A stretch of 64,000 bases of DNA, from the NCBI GenBank assembly GCA_043228905.1, contig JBHGNT010000002.1, positions 16,368,001 through 16,432,000 on the forward strand. The letters are read 5' to 3'. A model generated the notes under the pieces. The model ran no database searches. It worked only from the letters and a program-made list of their open reading frames with translations, and was not told the origin of the DNA. The position numbers and the translations under genes were made by a program. The DNA is from Azolla caroliniana. Taxonomy: Eukaryota; Polypodiophyta. This document shows, piece after piece, positions 15,167 to 26,125 of the stretch (the stretch's first letter is position 1; each line of letters starts with the position of its first letter).

Positions 15167-16193
15167 TAATATCACCATTTGTTGCAAGCCTGGATAACAT
15201 CACTAACAAGGGATAACATCACCATTGATGAAATGATTTTAGAGATGGAATCATCAACCAAATCTTGTGCTACTAGTTGCCCTCCAGACGGAAGGTGTAG
15301 ACCCATAATATCACCATTTGTTGCAAGCCTGGATAACATCACTAACAAGGGATAACATCACCATTGATGAAATGATTCTAGAGATGCCACCTTTGGAACT
15401 AATTTAATTAGACCAACCTTCCAAGCTTGAGGCATACAACTAGAATCCCAAGAATGTTGAAATATCAAAGTTAAGGGCCCCTTTAAAATGTTTGAATATT
15501 ACTTAAAAACTTCATTTGTCAAGCCATCCCAACTAGGGCTCTTACCACAAGGAAGATAACTTAAAACTTTGTCCACCTCATCCTCAGTGAAATCCACATC
15601 CAATTCATGACTAAAGCCTGGATAACATCACTAACAAGGGATAACATCACCATTGATGAAATGATTCTAGAGATGCCACCTTTGGAACTAATTTAATTAG
15701 ACCAACCTTCCAAGCTTGAGGCATACAACTAGAATCCCAAGAATGTTGAAATATCAAAGTTAAGGGCCCCTTTAAAATGTTTGAATATTACTTAAAAACT
15801 TCATTTGTCAAGCCATCCCAACTAGGGCTCTTACCACAAGGAAGATAACTTAAAACTTTGTCCACCTCATCCTCAGTGAAATCCACATCCAATTCATGAC
15901 TAAAGCCTGGATAACATCACTAACAAGGGATAACATCACCATTGATGAAATGATTCTAGAGATGCCACCTTTGGAACTAATTTAATTAGACCAACCTTCC
16001 AAGCTTGAGGCATACAACTAGAATCCCAAGAATGTTGAAATATCAAAGTTAAGGGCCCCTTTAAAATGTTTGAATATTACTTAAAAACTTCATTTGTCAA
16101 GCCATCCCAACTAGGGCTCTTACCACAAGGAAGATAACTTAAAACTTTGTCCACCTCATCCTCAGTGAAATCCACATCCAATTCATGACTAAT
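15167..16193 (-). repeat. LINE-II segment with a perfect 3 x 289 bp tandem array
   Basis: After the Copia-1 target site the LINE RT region resumes. Units 15327-15615, 15616-15904 and 15905-16193 look identical over 289 bp, each starting GCCTGGATAACATCAC and ending CATGACTAAA (CATGACTAAT in the last). A shorter duplicate, which includes the unoccupied Copia-1 target, lies at about 15188-15326. Each unit covers the region encoding SYLPCGKSPSWDGLTNE and LIKLVPK. The array breaks the reverse transcriptase. Confidence 0.9.
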
Positions 16194-18780
16194 GAGGTCA
16201 TGCACGATACATCTAACCACATCATAAAACTCATGGCGTGCTCTACTCACCTCATTTGTCATTAACAATTATGGGCCAATCAACTCCTTAAAGTAATGAA
16301 CATATATGTCAATTATTGTAGTAGGATCCACTATCCATTCATCCCCTTGCTTCACATGTACCACATTAGATTGAGTATAAGTAGGATGTAATGCTTGGAA
16401 AAACAAATGAGATTGACATTGATTATCTATGAGCCATCCCTCAATTGTCGCATCTTTGCATAACGATAACTTTGGCATTGCAACTGAGAAATAATAACAT
16501 GCAATTGACTTTGGATATCCAAAAGCTCCTCATCTAATGGTGCATGTATCAATAATGCATTACACTTGGAGAGAACTTGTGAGAATTGTCGAAGAAGACC
16601 TCTTCTTTGTTGAGCATTAGTTACTCCATACATACGATGAATGATCTTAATGTTTTGTAATGACATGATTTCCCATGCTTTAACTCCTTTAAGATTCATT
16701 TCTTGTGAAAAATTTACCAAATCCCAACCACCCACAAAACCTCGCCAAAACAAGTGATTTCTATGACCATAAGGATCATTATGCACCACCTGAGGATAAT
16801 ATTTATCCCGCACGATTAATACCACACCTGAATAACTATTATTAAGATGTCCTACATAGAATGATGAATATCCACGCAAATGAATTGTGGATCCTGCTAA
16901 CTCATGACACTTATGCTCAACTACACATAATACATCTCATTCTTTATTTAACAAAGTTTGCCATAATATATACTTCTTATGAGAAGAACATGCCCCTCTC
17001 ACATTCCATGTTACCACTTTCATTCAATCAACAATGTTATGGGTGCACTTGCTCCTTCAGAGCAACGGATGTCATGAAACTAGTCAAAGCATGTTCCAAT
17101 GTTGCATATGGATTTTCATACACCACATCCTTAAGGCCATCTACAGAAATCTTTTTTTTAGGTTCTCCCGTTTGACGAAAACCTCGAGAATTCGATGAAT
17201 TTACAACCCATCCCAATGAATCAAATTGAAGGTGAAGGGGTAATCCCTTATCCCTAAATTGTCTTTGCCAATGAACTTTTCGAGGACCCTCCCTAGTTCC
17301 TGAATTACCTTTCCAAGTAGTCTCATGAGTAGTGGGAAAACTATTATGTTGCATATTCATTGGTTTCCCCTTTGACTTGCCCTTTACCTGATGCCAATCT
17401 TTTTCAACAACAACATCACTACTAGTTCTATATAATGGTTTTTTCCCCTTACATATAACCACCAAACTTTGTTTTTCCATATCCATAGATTGAGCTCCCT
17501 TATTCTTAGGGCCCAAACCTTGAAGTGAAACCTCTTTAAAACCCGTTCTAGATTATGTTCCTTCATCCATAACAACCACAAGATCTGACACACCAACATC
17601 TCTCACAACTCCTTCCTTACCATTCCCTTCATTAGGAACCTCTACAGTTGAAGGACAATGACGATGACATTCCGCCATAAAGTGACCCCATTCACCACCT
17701 CCAAAACAATGACCTGCAAATGTCTCCCACTTCAATTTAAAACAAACTCTTTTCATACCAAGTGTGTTCATACGCACCCATCCTGCCCTCTTACGACTTG
17801 TATCCCATAACACATAAAATCTAAACTTATTTGTAGCATTTGCATGTGGAGATACCAACAATTTACCCATTTGACTCATCAACTCTGGTAAAAGTGGCCA
17901 TAAAAAGCATGATTACAATCCATTGTTACCCAAACAAGGCATTCTTGTTTTAACAAAGCATGATAGTCCACAATGGGGGACCATTGAATTACATGCACCA
18001 ATCGTTTATCAAAAAACACAAGAACGTTAGCCAACAATGGACTTCGATGTTCTGGTGAACGAAACACTACATCATAAAACCCTCGTGGTCCTGCATATAT
18101 ATTTTCAACACAATTTGGTGACACGATTGTGTTCAACCATTGTTTAATCCAATTAATGTATGGGAGTTTCCCGGTAAAAAACAATATAACCGCACGATCA
18201 TAGAATACATCAAAAGATTGCAACACTGCCTTAGCATCAACTTCCACATCATGCACATCCTCATCAATGCATTCTTTCGCTGCATCATTTTCTTCCACAA
18301 TATCAAACAACAAGCTATTGGCAATTCCCCATAAATTATCCCAATTACAATGATCCTTGTCAACCTCATTTACATGTATTACTTCGGCATATGTCGCGTT
18401 TTTCTCATAAATTTCCTCAATACCCTTAAACCTCTTAAAGCGTCCAATGTCTTCCCTTTCACAATTACATTCAACTATCACATTACTCTGTTTTGTGTCC
18501 ATATCGATGTCCCCCACAATTTGAGAGGAATTCATGTTCATATCCATTATTCTTGATGTGATAGCGATCCGGGATAAAAAAACAATTTTCCATGAATAAG
18601 AAAGATAACCGTAACTCACCCAATTGAAGAGGTCGAAGACGATGAATACAATAGAAGACCTGTACTGTGTGTTGAGTAAGAGAATGCCAACAACACAAGA
18701 TTCCTTATTTCTATCACAGCTTCTCGCATAGACCACCAAATTTAACGTCCTATATCTCGCACTGCGCTAATCGAGAGCTT
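16194..18780 (-). pseudogene. L1-type LINE-II, 5' half (ORF1, endonuclease-RT linker)
   Basis: Read on the minus strand. ORF1 begins at about 18560 (MDMNMNSSQIV), runs through a DUF4283-like domain (FDVFYDRAVILFFTGKLPY, RGFYDVVFRS, WSPIVDY) and reaches a zinc knuckle CFGGGEWGHFMAEC at about 17690, in which the second Cys of CX2CX4HX4C is Gly. A basic linker follows (17520-17040). ORF2 then starts near 17025 with a short endonuclease start (WNVRGAC) and passes, apparently with most of the endonuclease deleted, into the pre-RT region (16879-16077: VVLIVRDKYYPQV, LFWRGFVGGWDLV, CGKSPSWDGLTNE). Stops and frameshifts are scattered. A 5' UTR tail reaches about 18780. Confidence 0.75.
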
Positions 18781-18854
18781 TCTAACGCATATCTTTATAC
18801 TCAATTCCGTTATTGATAGAGAACACAACAATAAAAACAATTTCGCTTCTTCGT

Positions 18855-18895
18855 CCCCCCCCCCCCCCCCCCCTCTTTCTCTCTCTCTCTTTGGT
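18855..18895. repeat. Poly(C) and (CT)n tract between two LINEs
   Basis: A run of about 18 C followed by CT-rich sequence. It sits between the 5' side of LINE-II and the 3' end of LINE-III (TTTGGTAAAAGCACACAATT), matching the (CT)n tracts found at other LINE 3' ends here. Confidence 0.85.
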
Positions 18896-20596
18896 AAAAG
18901 CACACAATTATATTAATTGTCTGCAAAATCCACTTAGTTACAACACTTCTTAGTTTCCTCTACCTATCATATGCATATGTAGGGAGAGGGACGTTTTGAA
19001 ATGCTATTAAAAAACTTGTATATGCATTTGAGGAAATGATCCCCACATGCTCCAACATCCAAAAATTCCACATGAGAATACCTTTAAGCTTCTTTATATA
19101 GGCTTTCACCCCATGTCTATTATCAAACATGAAAGCATTATGCATATTCCAATTGTGTTGTAGACCCCAATAACGTAAAAATTGGAACAATATCTCCATC
19201 TCATCATTTGATCCATTTTGAACATATTGAGAAAAAACCCATTGTTGAGGTCTCAAACAACAACGGGTTAAAACTTGTCAAATGTCCGATAAGTAGTTCC
19301 AAATGGTACACGTTATAGGACATTTAATGAACCTATGTGTATTATCCTCCAATGGAATAGTGCAAAAGAAACAAGTGCCAAACTCTAGTCCTCGTCTCTT
19401 TAAGGCTGAACCTAATGGGAGCCCACCAATCATGACGCTCCATATGAATACCTTTGCACAAAATGGTAGATGGGAATGCCAACCACGTTGTAATATTTTC
19501 CACCAACTTGCATCTAACTTACATACATTCCACAACTTCGCTGCTTTAGGAGATAGCCAAGATAATGATGCCATCACATGATCATACAATATATTTGTAG
19601 TGACTTATAACAAGCATGTACCATCTTATAACCACCAATCCACCCAAGGTGCAAAATTTGTTTTCAATGGCAAAGATCCTTGCAACAATGGTATATATTG
19701 TAATTTCTCCCAAATAAATCCATAATTTGGGAGAATACATAACAATAGTTTGGCATCTTCAAAATCCGACAACCTTTGAGATTCATTATCAACCACATCT
19801 TCCAAATGTACAATCCCCAATCGAAATAAACGATTGAATTGAGATCTCAACTTCTCTTTCCCATGCCAAAACAACACTCAAGAAGAAACAAGCAATTCAT
19901 TTTGTAATGAATTACAATATTCTCAATCACTTGATGGTCCCCATTCAAAAAGAGATAATGCATCTTGTCACGATCTTACTAAATGTTGTCCACATACAGA
20001 ATGTCAAATCTTTAGAGGAATACTTCCATTTAGTAGTGACCACCATGATGCTTGAATCTTTGTTTTCCCATGCACCTATCCTTCATGCTCAAAAAAATAT
20101 TGCATCATAGATATCCTTGTTGACATATATCTTGTAATAATGCAAATCTACGAGCCATCAAATGCCTTTCCAAATCCCATATTGTTGCACCACCTAACAT
20201 TTTAGGAGTAGCCAAATGGTCCCATGAAATCCATGTAACTCCCATCATTTCTCCCTTCCGCCACAACATGAACCGAATAGGTTGTAACATGCTTTGTAAT
20301 GCCTTCTTAGTCCAAGGAAGTAAAGGCAAAAAATATAATAACATGGGTATCAAGATACATTGCACCACTTTGAGTCGTACATGAAAGGGCCATAATTGAG
20401 ACTTCCAATACATAAATTTGTCCCTCAATTTACATACAATCCAATCAATCAATTGAACATTTGTAACATCAATGCCCAATGGATAACCCAAATGTCAATA
20501 AATTGAACCTCGTGTAATCACTGACCCTCGCCATCCCAAACATTCCAAATCACTCTCCATACAAGAAATAAGGTGAGACTTCCTCCAATTTATATA

Positions 20597-20894
20597 GGGA
20601 AAAGTACCATGATACCCCTGGAAGTTCGTCTATTTACCAGAATACCCCTAGAAGTTCCAAATTTACCAAACAAATGCACTTTATAAAGTATTTATATACA
20701 CTCAAATCTTTGGTAAATAGGGCTAGTTCGGGTCCATTTCTTTCATCTTTGGTAAATAGGGCTTGTAGATTTGAGTGTATAATTACTTTATAAAATGAAA
20801 TTTTTTGGACATAGGGGTAGTTTGGTAAATTTGGAACTTCCAAGGGCATTATGGTAAATAGATGAACTTCCAAGGGTATCCGGGTACTTTTCGC
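20597..20894. mobile_element. MULE-like MITE, copy 1 (298 bp)
   Basis: Non-coding fold-back element: ends GGGAAAAGTACCATGATACC and GGGTACTTTTCGC, with arms that pair over most of their length. The 9-bp target duplication ATTTATATA is perfect (20588-20596 and 20895-20903), which is typical of Mutator-like elements. Inserted in LINE-III RT. Confidence 0.85.
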
Positions 20895-21871
20895 ATTTAT
20901 ATACAACCCTAAAGCCAAAGCAAATTGATCCCAAACTTCCATACTCCTTTTAAAATTTTTTTTTGAGGCTTGTAAAAACATAAAAGAATCATCTACCAAT
21001 GCTTGTGCCACCAATTGTTTGTGAGAAGGAAGATGCAAACCCACAACATCACCATTGGCCACAAGATTTGACAACATTACTAACAAAGGATGTGTAATAA
21101 TAGCAAATAACAATGGGCTTAGTGGACATCCTTGCCGTACGGATCTAGCAAGAAACACTTTCGGAGTGACTCCGCCATTAAACATCACATGGGAGGTTGC
21201 ATTTTGCCCTAGCAAAAAGATAAGTCGACACATACGAGGATCAAACCCCATATTATACATCACACCTAATAGGAAAGACCAATTAACATGATCATATGCT
21301 TTTTCCAAATCTAATTGCACCATAACCATTTCTTGATGTGTATGTCGAGCATAATCGGTAGCCATTTGAACATTCAAAACATTATGCTATATATTTCTAC
21401 CTATAATAAAACCATATTGAGATGGATGAATAAGTTGAGGTAAGAACTTCTAAAGTCTGTTGGATAATATCTTTACAAACACATTGTACAACCCTCCCAT
21501 CGATGAAATAGGCCTCCATTGATGAAATGACTCCGGAGATGGTACCTTTGGTATCAATTTGATTAATTAAGCTCACCGTCCAGCTCTCAGGCATGAAACC
21601 AGAATCCCAACATTGTTGAAACATTTATATGAATGGACTCTTAAGCATGCTAACATACTTCTTAAAAAATTCATTTGTAACACCATCCCAGTTAGGGCTT
21701 TTACCATTTGGAAGGTGTAACAATACCTTTTCCACCTTAGCTTCTTCAAAATCAGCATCCAATTCTTGAAAAATATTTGTATTCATGGCACTCCCAATTA
21801 CATTATAAAACTCTTGTCGTGCTTTCAAGACATCCTCATTAATCAACTCTGGCCCAATCAAATTCTTAAAA

Positions 21872-22184
21872 GGGAAAAGTACCAGGATACCCCTGGAAGT
21901 TCTTCTATTTACCAGAATGCCCCTGGAAGTTCCAAATTTACCAAACTACCCCTATGTCTAAAAAATTACACTTTATAAAGTAATTATACACTCAAATCTT
22001 TGGTAAATAGGGCTAGTTCGGGTCCATTTCTTCCATCTTTGGTAAATAGGGCTTGTAGATTTGAGTGTATAATTACTTTATAAAGTGTAATTTTTTGGAC
22101 ATAGGGGTAGTTTGGTAAATTTGGAACTTCCAGGGGCATTCTGGTAAATAGACGAACTTCCAAGGGTATCCTGGTACTTTTCCC
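21872..22184. mobile_element. MULE-like MITE, copy 2 (313 bp)
   Basis: Same family as copy 1, with better-kept termini (GGGAAAAGTACCAGGATACC and GGTATCCTGGTACTTTTCCC). The 9-bp duplication TTCTTAAAA is perfect (21863-21871 and 22185-22193). Long complementary arms include AAATTTACCAAACTACCCCT and its reverse. No coding capacity. Confidence 0.88.
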
Positions 22185-22980
22185 TTCTTAAAATGAGTAA
22201 TACATAACTCAATAACCTTGACTGGGTCTACAACAATGTCATCCCCTATCTTAATTTGTACCACATTTGAACGAGCATATGGTGGTCTTAATCCTTGAAA
22301 AAAACATATGAGATTGTGATTGATTATCTATAAATCACTCCTTTAATTGACGTAGTCTTGTCTGTTGATAACTTTGACAAGACATATTCTTCACAATGTC
22401 CTGTACTTGAACTTGAACATCCAAAAGCTCTTCATCATGTGGATTATTCATCAATAGTACATTGCATTCGTAAGAATATATGAAAACTTATCAATCAATT
22501 TCTTACGTCTTTTAGCATTAGTCATACCATACATACGATGAATATCATTGATGTTTTGTAGTGTTGTATCCCATGCATGCCATCCTTTTGAAATAACTTG
22601 TTCTGAAAACATGCCAAAAATGTGTTGCATATAGACATCAAATAAGGAATGTAATAATAAAGAAGCATTAAACCTCAAAGGAAATCATTGAAGCAATGTT
22701 TTGTACATATCTACCCCATGTTTGTTAAACTCAAAACATGTGGGAAAATGATCTGATGTCACAACCTCTTGCATAATTGACATATTAAGCATCTCTGGCA
22801 AAAAGGACTCATCATGCATAAACTCCATGTTTTCTTATATTGCATAGACTGAAATATAAACCCAACCTCATCTTGATGCAACCATTTCCATACATCCAAC
22901 TTCAAAACCTCTGATGCCAATTTGTCCCAAACTACTTGCTCAGGAGAATCCATCAATGAGAATCATGAAGTAGATTGTGA

Positions 22981-25721
22981 AGCATCAACACACATATTAA
23001 AATTCTTTGTTGTCGATGATCCTCCTTCTTTCATACCGGAGTCAGATCCGCTCCGATCTGACTCATCATTACCGGTTTCATAATCCGGCATCTTCTTCTT
23101 CCCCTTTTCTTTGTGCGTGAATCGTCTCCTCGATTCCTTGCGCGGGGAGAGGACGACAGAGTCTTCACTACTCGCCAGTTCTTCTTTTGACTGGTCGGAT
23201 TGACCCAGTCTCTCGTTCGGCCCACTCAACCAAAACGATTCCAGACTCTCTTCTTGAGTCCCGGATTCATCATCTTCTAATTGGACCGGTTCAGGTTCAC
23301 TAGCCTCATCCTCCGGTATTGGCTCGGGGTCGGAAGTCGGAGCCGGTAAGGCATACCATGATGCCGTCTCATCAAACTCAACATCCCGGCTAACTTGAAC
23401 TTGCTTTGTCCGGGGGTTGTAACATTTATACCCCTTTTGCTCATGCGAGTAACCGACTAGGATGCATTTCTCCGACTTTGCATCCAACTTCCTCCGCTTC
23501 TCATCTAGTACATGCACATATGCAATGCTACTGAATATCCGAAGGTGTCGCAAATTCGGCTTGTGCCCGAAATATAGCTCATGCGCGGACAACTTGTCAC
23601 CGATCCGGTTTTGGATGTAGACGGCCGTCCGGACCACCTTCACCCAGTAGAAATGGGGCATGCTCTTCTCCTTCAGCATCGCCCTTTCCGCGTTGATAAG
23701 CGACCGGTTCTTCCTCTTGGCTACACCGTTCTGTTCCGGTGTGTATTTGCAGTTGAACTCTCGCCAAATTCCTGTTTGTTGCATATAACTGTTGAATTGG
23801 CCGGAAAAATATTCTTTTCCGCCATCCGACCGTAGGCACTTGATCTTCCTCTCCGATTCCCGCTCCACCATGCTCTGGAGGTTCCGGAAACAGTCGAAGA
23901 CTTCACTCTTCCGCTCAATGAGGTAGATCCATGTGTGCCGGCTGTAGTCGTCGATGAAGGAGACGAAATATCGACTCCCGCCAAGACTCACGTTTTGTGC
24001 CGGTTCCCATACATCCGAATGAATAAGGTCGAGCTTGTTACGGCTACGATTTCGTCCGGTGGGGAATGGAAGCCGGTGTTGCTTCCCGAGTTGGCAGGCT
24101 TCACATATTTGGGTCTTCCGTCCACTGAACTTCAGCAAACCAAAAACAACTTGTTTCGTTTGCAGGTCTTCAAGCCTCCGGTAATTGACGTGACCGATCC
24201 GCTTGTGCCACAGGTCAATGTCCGATTCGACCTTCTGTCCTTTGGCGAACAAAGCGGTGCCGACGTCATTGGTGTTGAGGATGAACATCCTCCCGTCTCT
24301 GCGCCCTTGCGCAATGATTTGGCCCTTTTCCTTGATGAAGCACCCAAGGTGCGTAAACCGCACCTGCATCCCCTGGTCAACGATTTGACCGACTGACACC
24401 AGGTTCTTTGTGATATTCGGAATGTGTAATACGTTCATCAGCTTCCCCCTCTATCCGATGTGGCTCAAAGGGACTTCTCCGACATGCACGATTGGGTGCA
24501 GAGTGTCGTCTCCGGTTTCGACAACTTCCGGTTGTTCCGGTTTCTCCAGGAAGGAGAACCACTCTTTGTGGTTTGTCATGTGATTCAACGCACCGGAATC
24601 AACATACCATACTTCCTCTAATTTGGAAGTGGTCTTCTTCATTGAATTTGCCTCGTGCTTCATCACCAAGGCTAGCCCCTTACCGGTCTTCCTGGTTCCG
24701 GATCCTTTCGATCCTTGCGCGTAGTGCGAGCTTTGTCGGTTTTCCCGACCGGTTTTGCCGTATCCAGATCTGTCCGAATCGGCGCGCTTCTTCCAGCAAT
24801 CGCTTTCTCAATGGCCCTTTTTACCACAGTACCAAGATTCCGTGGTGGATTTATCTTGTCGTCCTCCGGTGCCGCCTTGACTCCCCCTGCTTGTGGAAGT
24901 CCCGGAACTACTATCAGCACGTTCTCTGTGCCTTCTTTCCTGCTCTTGCCGGCTGCCTCCAGTGCGTGCCGACCCACCTCGTCCCCCACGCCCACGGGGC
25001 TTATCCGCGTCCGTGTACAACATCCGGCTGTCCGATTGAGTGGTCCTGGACCCACTCGCGTGGTTTTCTTCGACCATCAACATTGATTGCAAGTCGAAGA
25101 AGGTCGGTGGTATGGGCAAATTGTTGTTTGGATTGGCCCATACCTTTGCGCTAGACCACCAAGGAAGATTTGTACCATTTCATCTTCGTCCACCGTCACG
25201 TTGATGAACCCGAGCGCGTCGCAAATCTCCTTTATTTTGGTGGTGTAGTCCGTAACCAACATATCTCTTTGTCGAATGTTGTTCAGCTCTTGCCAGAGTT
25301 GCAACTTACGGGCTATGGTACTTGCGGCGAAAATCTTACGCAGATTTTCCCAGGCCTCCTTTGGCGTCTTTGCATCCCTGATGTAGCCAAGCATCTGGTC
25401 GTGCACACAGGACGCGAGGCAGTATAATACTCGGCTTGCTTCTTGCTCCCATACTGGGATTCCTTGTGTCCAGGCTCTAGTGCTACCTCATTCGTTCCTT
25501 CTAGGAAACTCCAATACCCATGCCCCAGTAGGTACTGGTGCATTTTGTATGACCAGGACGCGTAGTTGCTCCGGTCGAGCTTCTCTGTAGGAAGTGAACT
25601 TGCCATAACTCTTTCCATTTATTTTTTCCCGTCTATTGTTCTATTCTCACAACCTGTAGGGTTTTTCTCGTGAAAGCAAATGTCAGCTGCAGAGGTCTTC
25701 AACCCTCGTGCTCTGATACCA
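22981..25721 (-). pseudogene. Copia-C 5' half: gag, protease, integrase (inverted piece)
   Basis: Minus strand, 25618 to 22981. Gag starts MERVMASSLPTEKLDRSNYA, with a broken zinc knuckle (CGKKGH) near 24820. Protease-like SGALNHMTNHKEWF lies at about 24570. GAG-pre-integrase is LWHKRIGHVNYRRLEDL. Integrase shows HSDVW and RSDGGKEY, but the third acidic site reads GVAKRKNRS, with Lys where Glu is needed. A Glu-rich linker ends near 22985, exactly where the RT should begin; the RT continues at about 30780 on the other strand. Frameshifts occur in gag and before the protease. PBS (minus) is at 25710-25721. Same subfamily as Copia-B. Confidence 0.88.
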
Positions 25722-26125
25722 TGAAAAAGATTATGTGCGGAAGCAATAGAAAACGAACACAGAAAACACGCAGGTTTAATGGAAAGCTTTACAGTACACG
25801 GGAGAGATAGAGAAAGAGCAGAACAACTTAATTCTATTACGAAACAATAATAGTTCTCTGTACATGAAGCGTGCTCAACAACACTATTTATACAAGTCCT
25901 GAGAGGACTGACAGAAGTATTGCGTACTTCAATGCTCACTCGAGCGTCTGGCACTGACTACGAGACTATTAACTCCCTAGTAGTCTAGCTGCTACTAGGC
26001 TTCCAGTTACTGATGGATCCAGCTAACCGGCTCCCCAGCTCACCGGCTCACTTGCTCACCGGGTCACCGATCCGGCTCATCCTTCCGGATGCCAATCCGG
26101 ATCCGGTTGAGCTTGCCGCCCAACA
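25722..26125 (-). repeat. Copia-C 5' LTR (inverted, about 404 bp)
   Basis: On the minus strand it starts TGTTGGGCGGCAAGCTCAAC at 26125 and ends about 25722 before the PBS. It matches the LTR at 33026-33451 on the plus strand. Next to its start lies ATTTG (26126-26130), the target duplication whose partner lies beside the other LTR at 33452-33456 (CAAAT). Confidence 0.9.

Larger units (their letters stand above)
18896..22980 (-). pseudogene. L1-type LINE-III, RT and zf-RVT, with two MITE insertions
   Basis: Minus-strand LINE of the LINE-I/II family. From 5' to 3': pre-RT region (22980-22200; 21861-21625 with LPNGKSPNWDGVTNEFF), RT core 21377-20905 (MVQLDLEKAYDHVNWSFL, RQGCPLSPLLFA, QALVDDSFMFL), thumb 20491-20105 (MGYPLGIDV, MLWRKGEMMG), connection (19877-19626) and zf-RVT tail (19589-18960). 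It is interrupted by MITEs at 20597-20894 and 21872-22184 and by many stops. The endonuclease is not recognisable. Its left-over 5' piece is probably at 30191-30740, moved there by the inversion. Confidence 0.8.
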
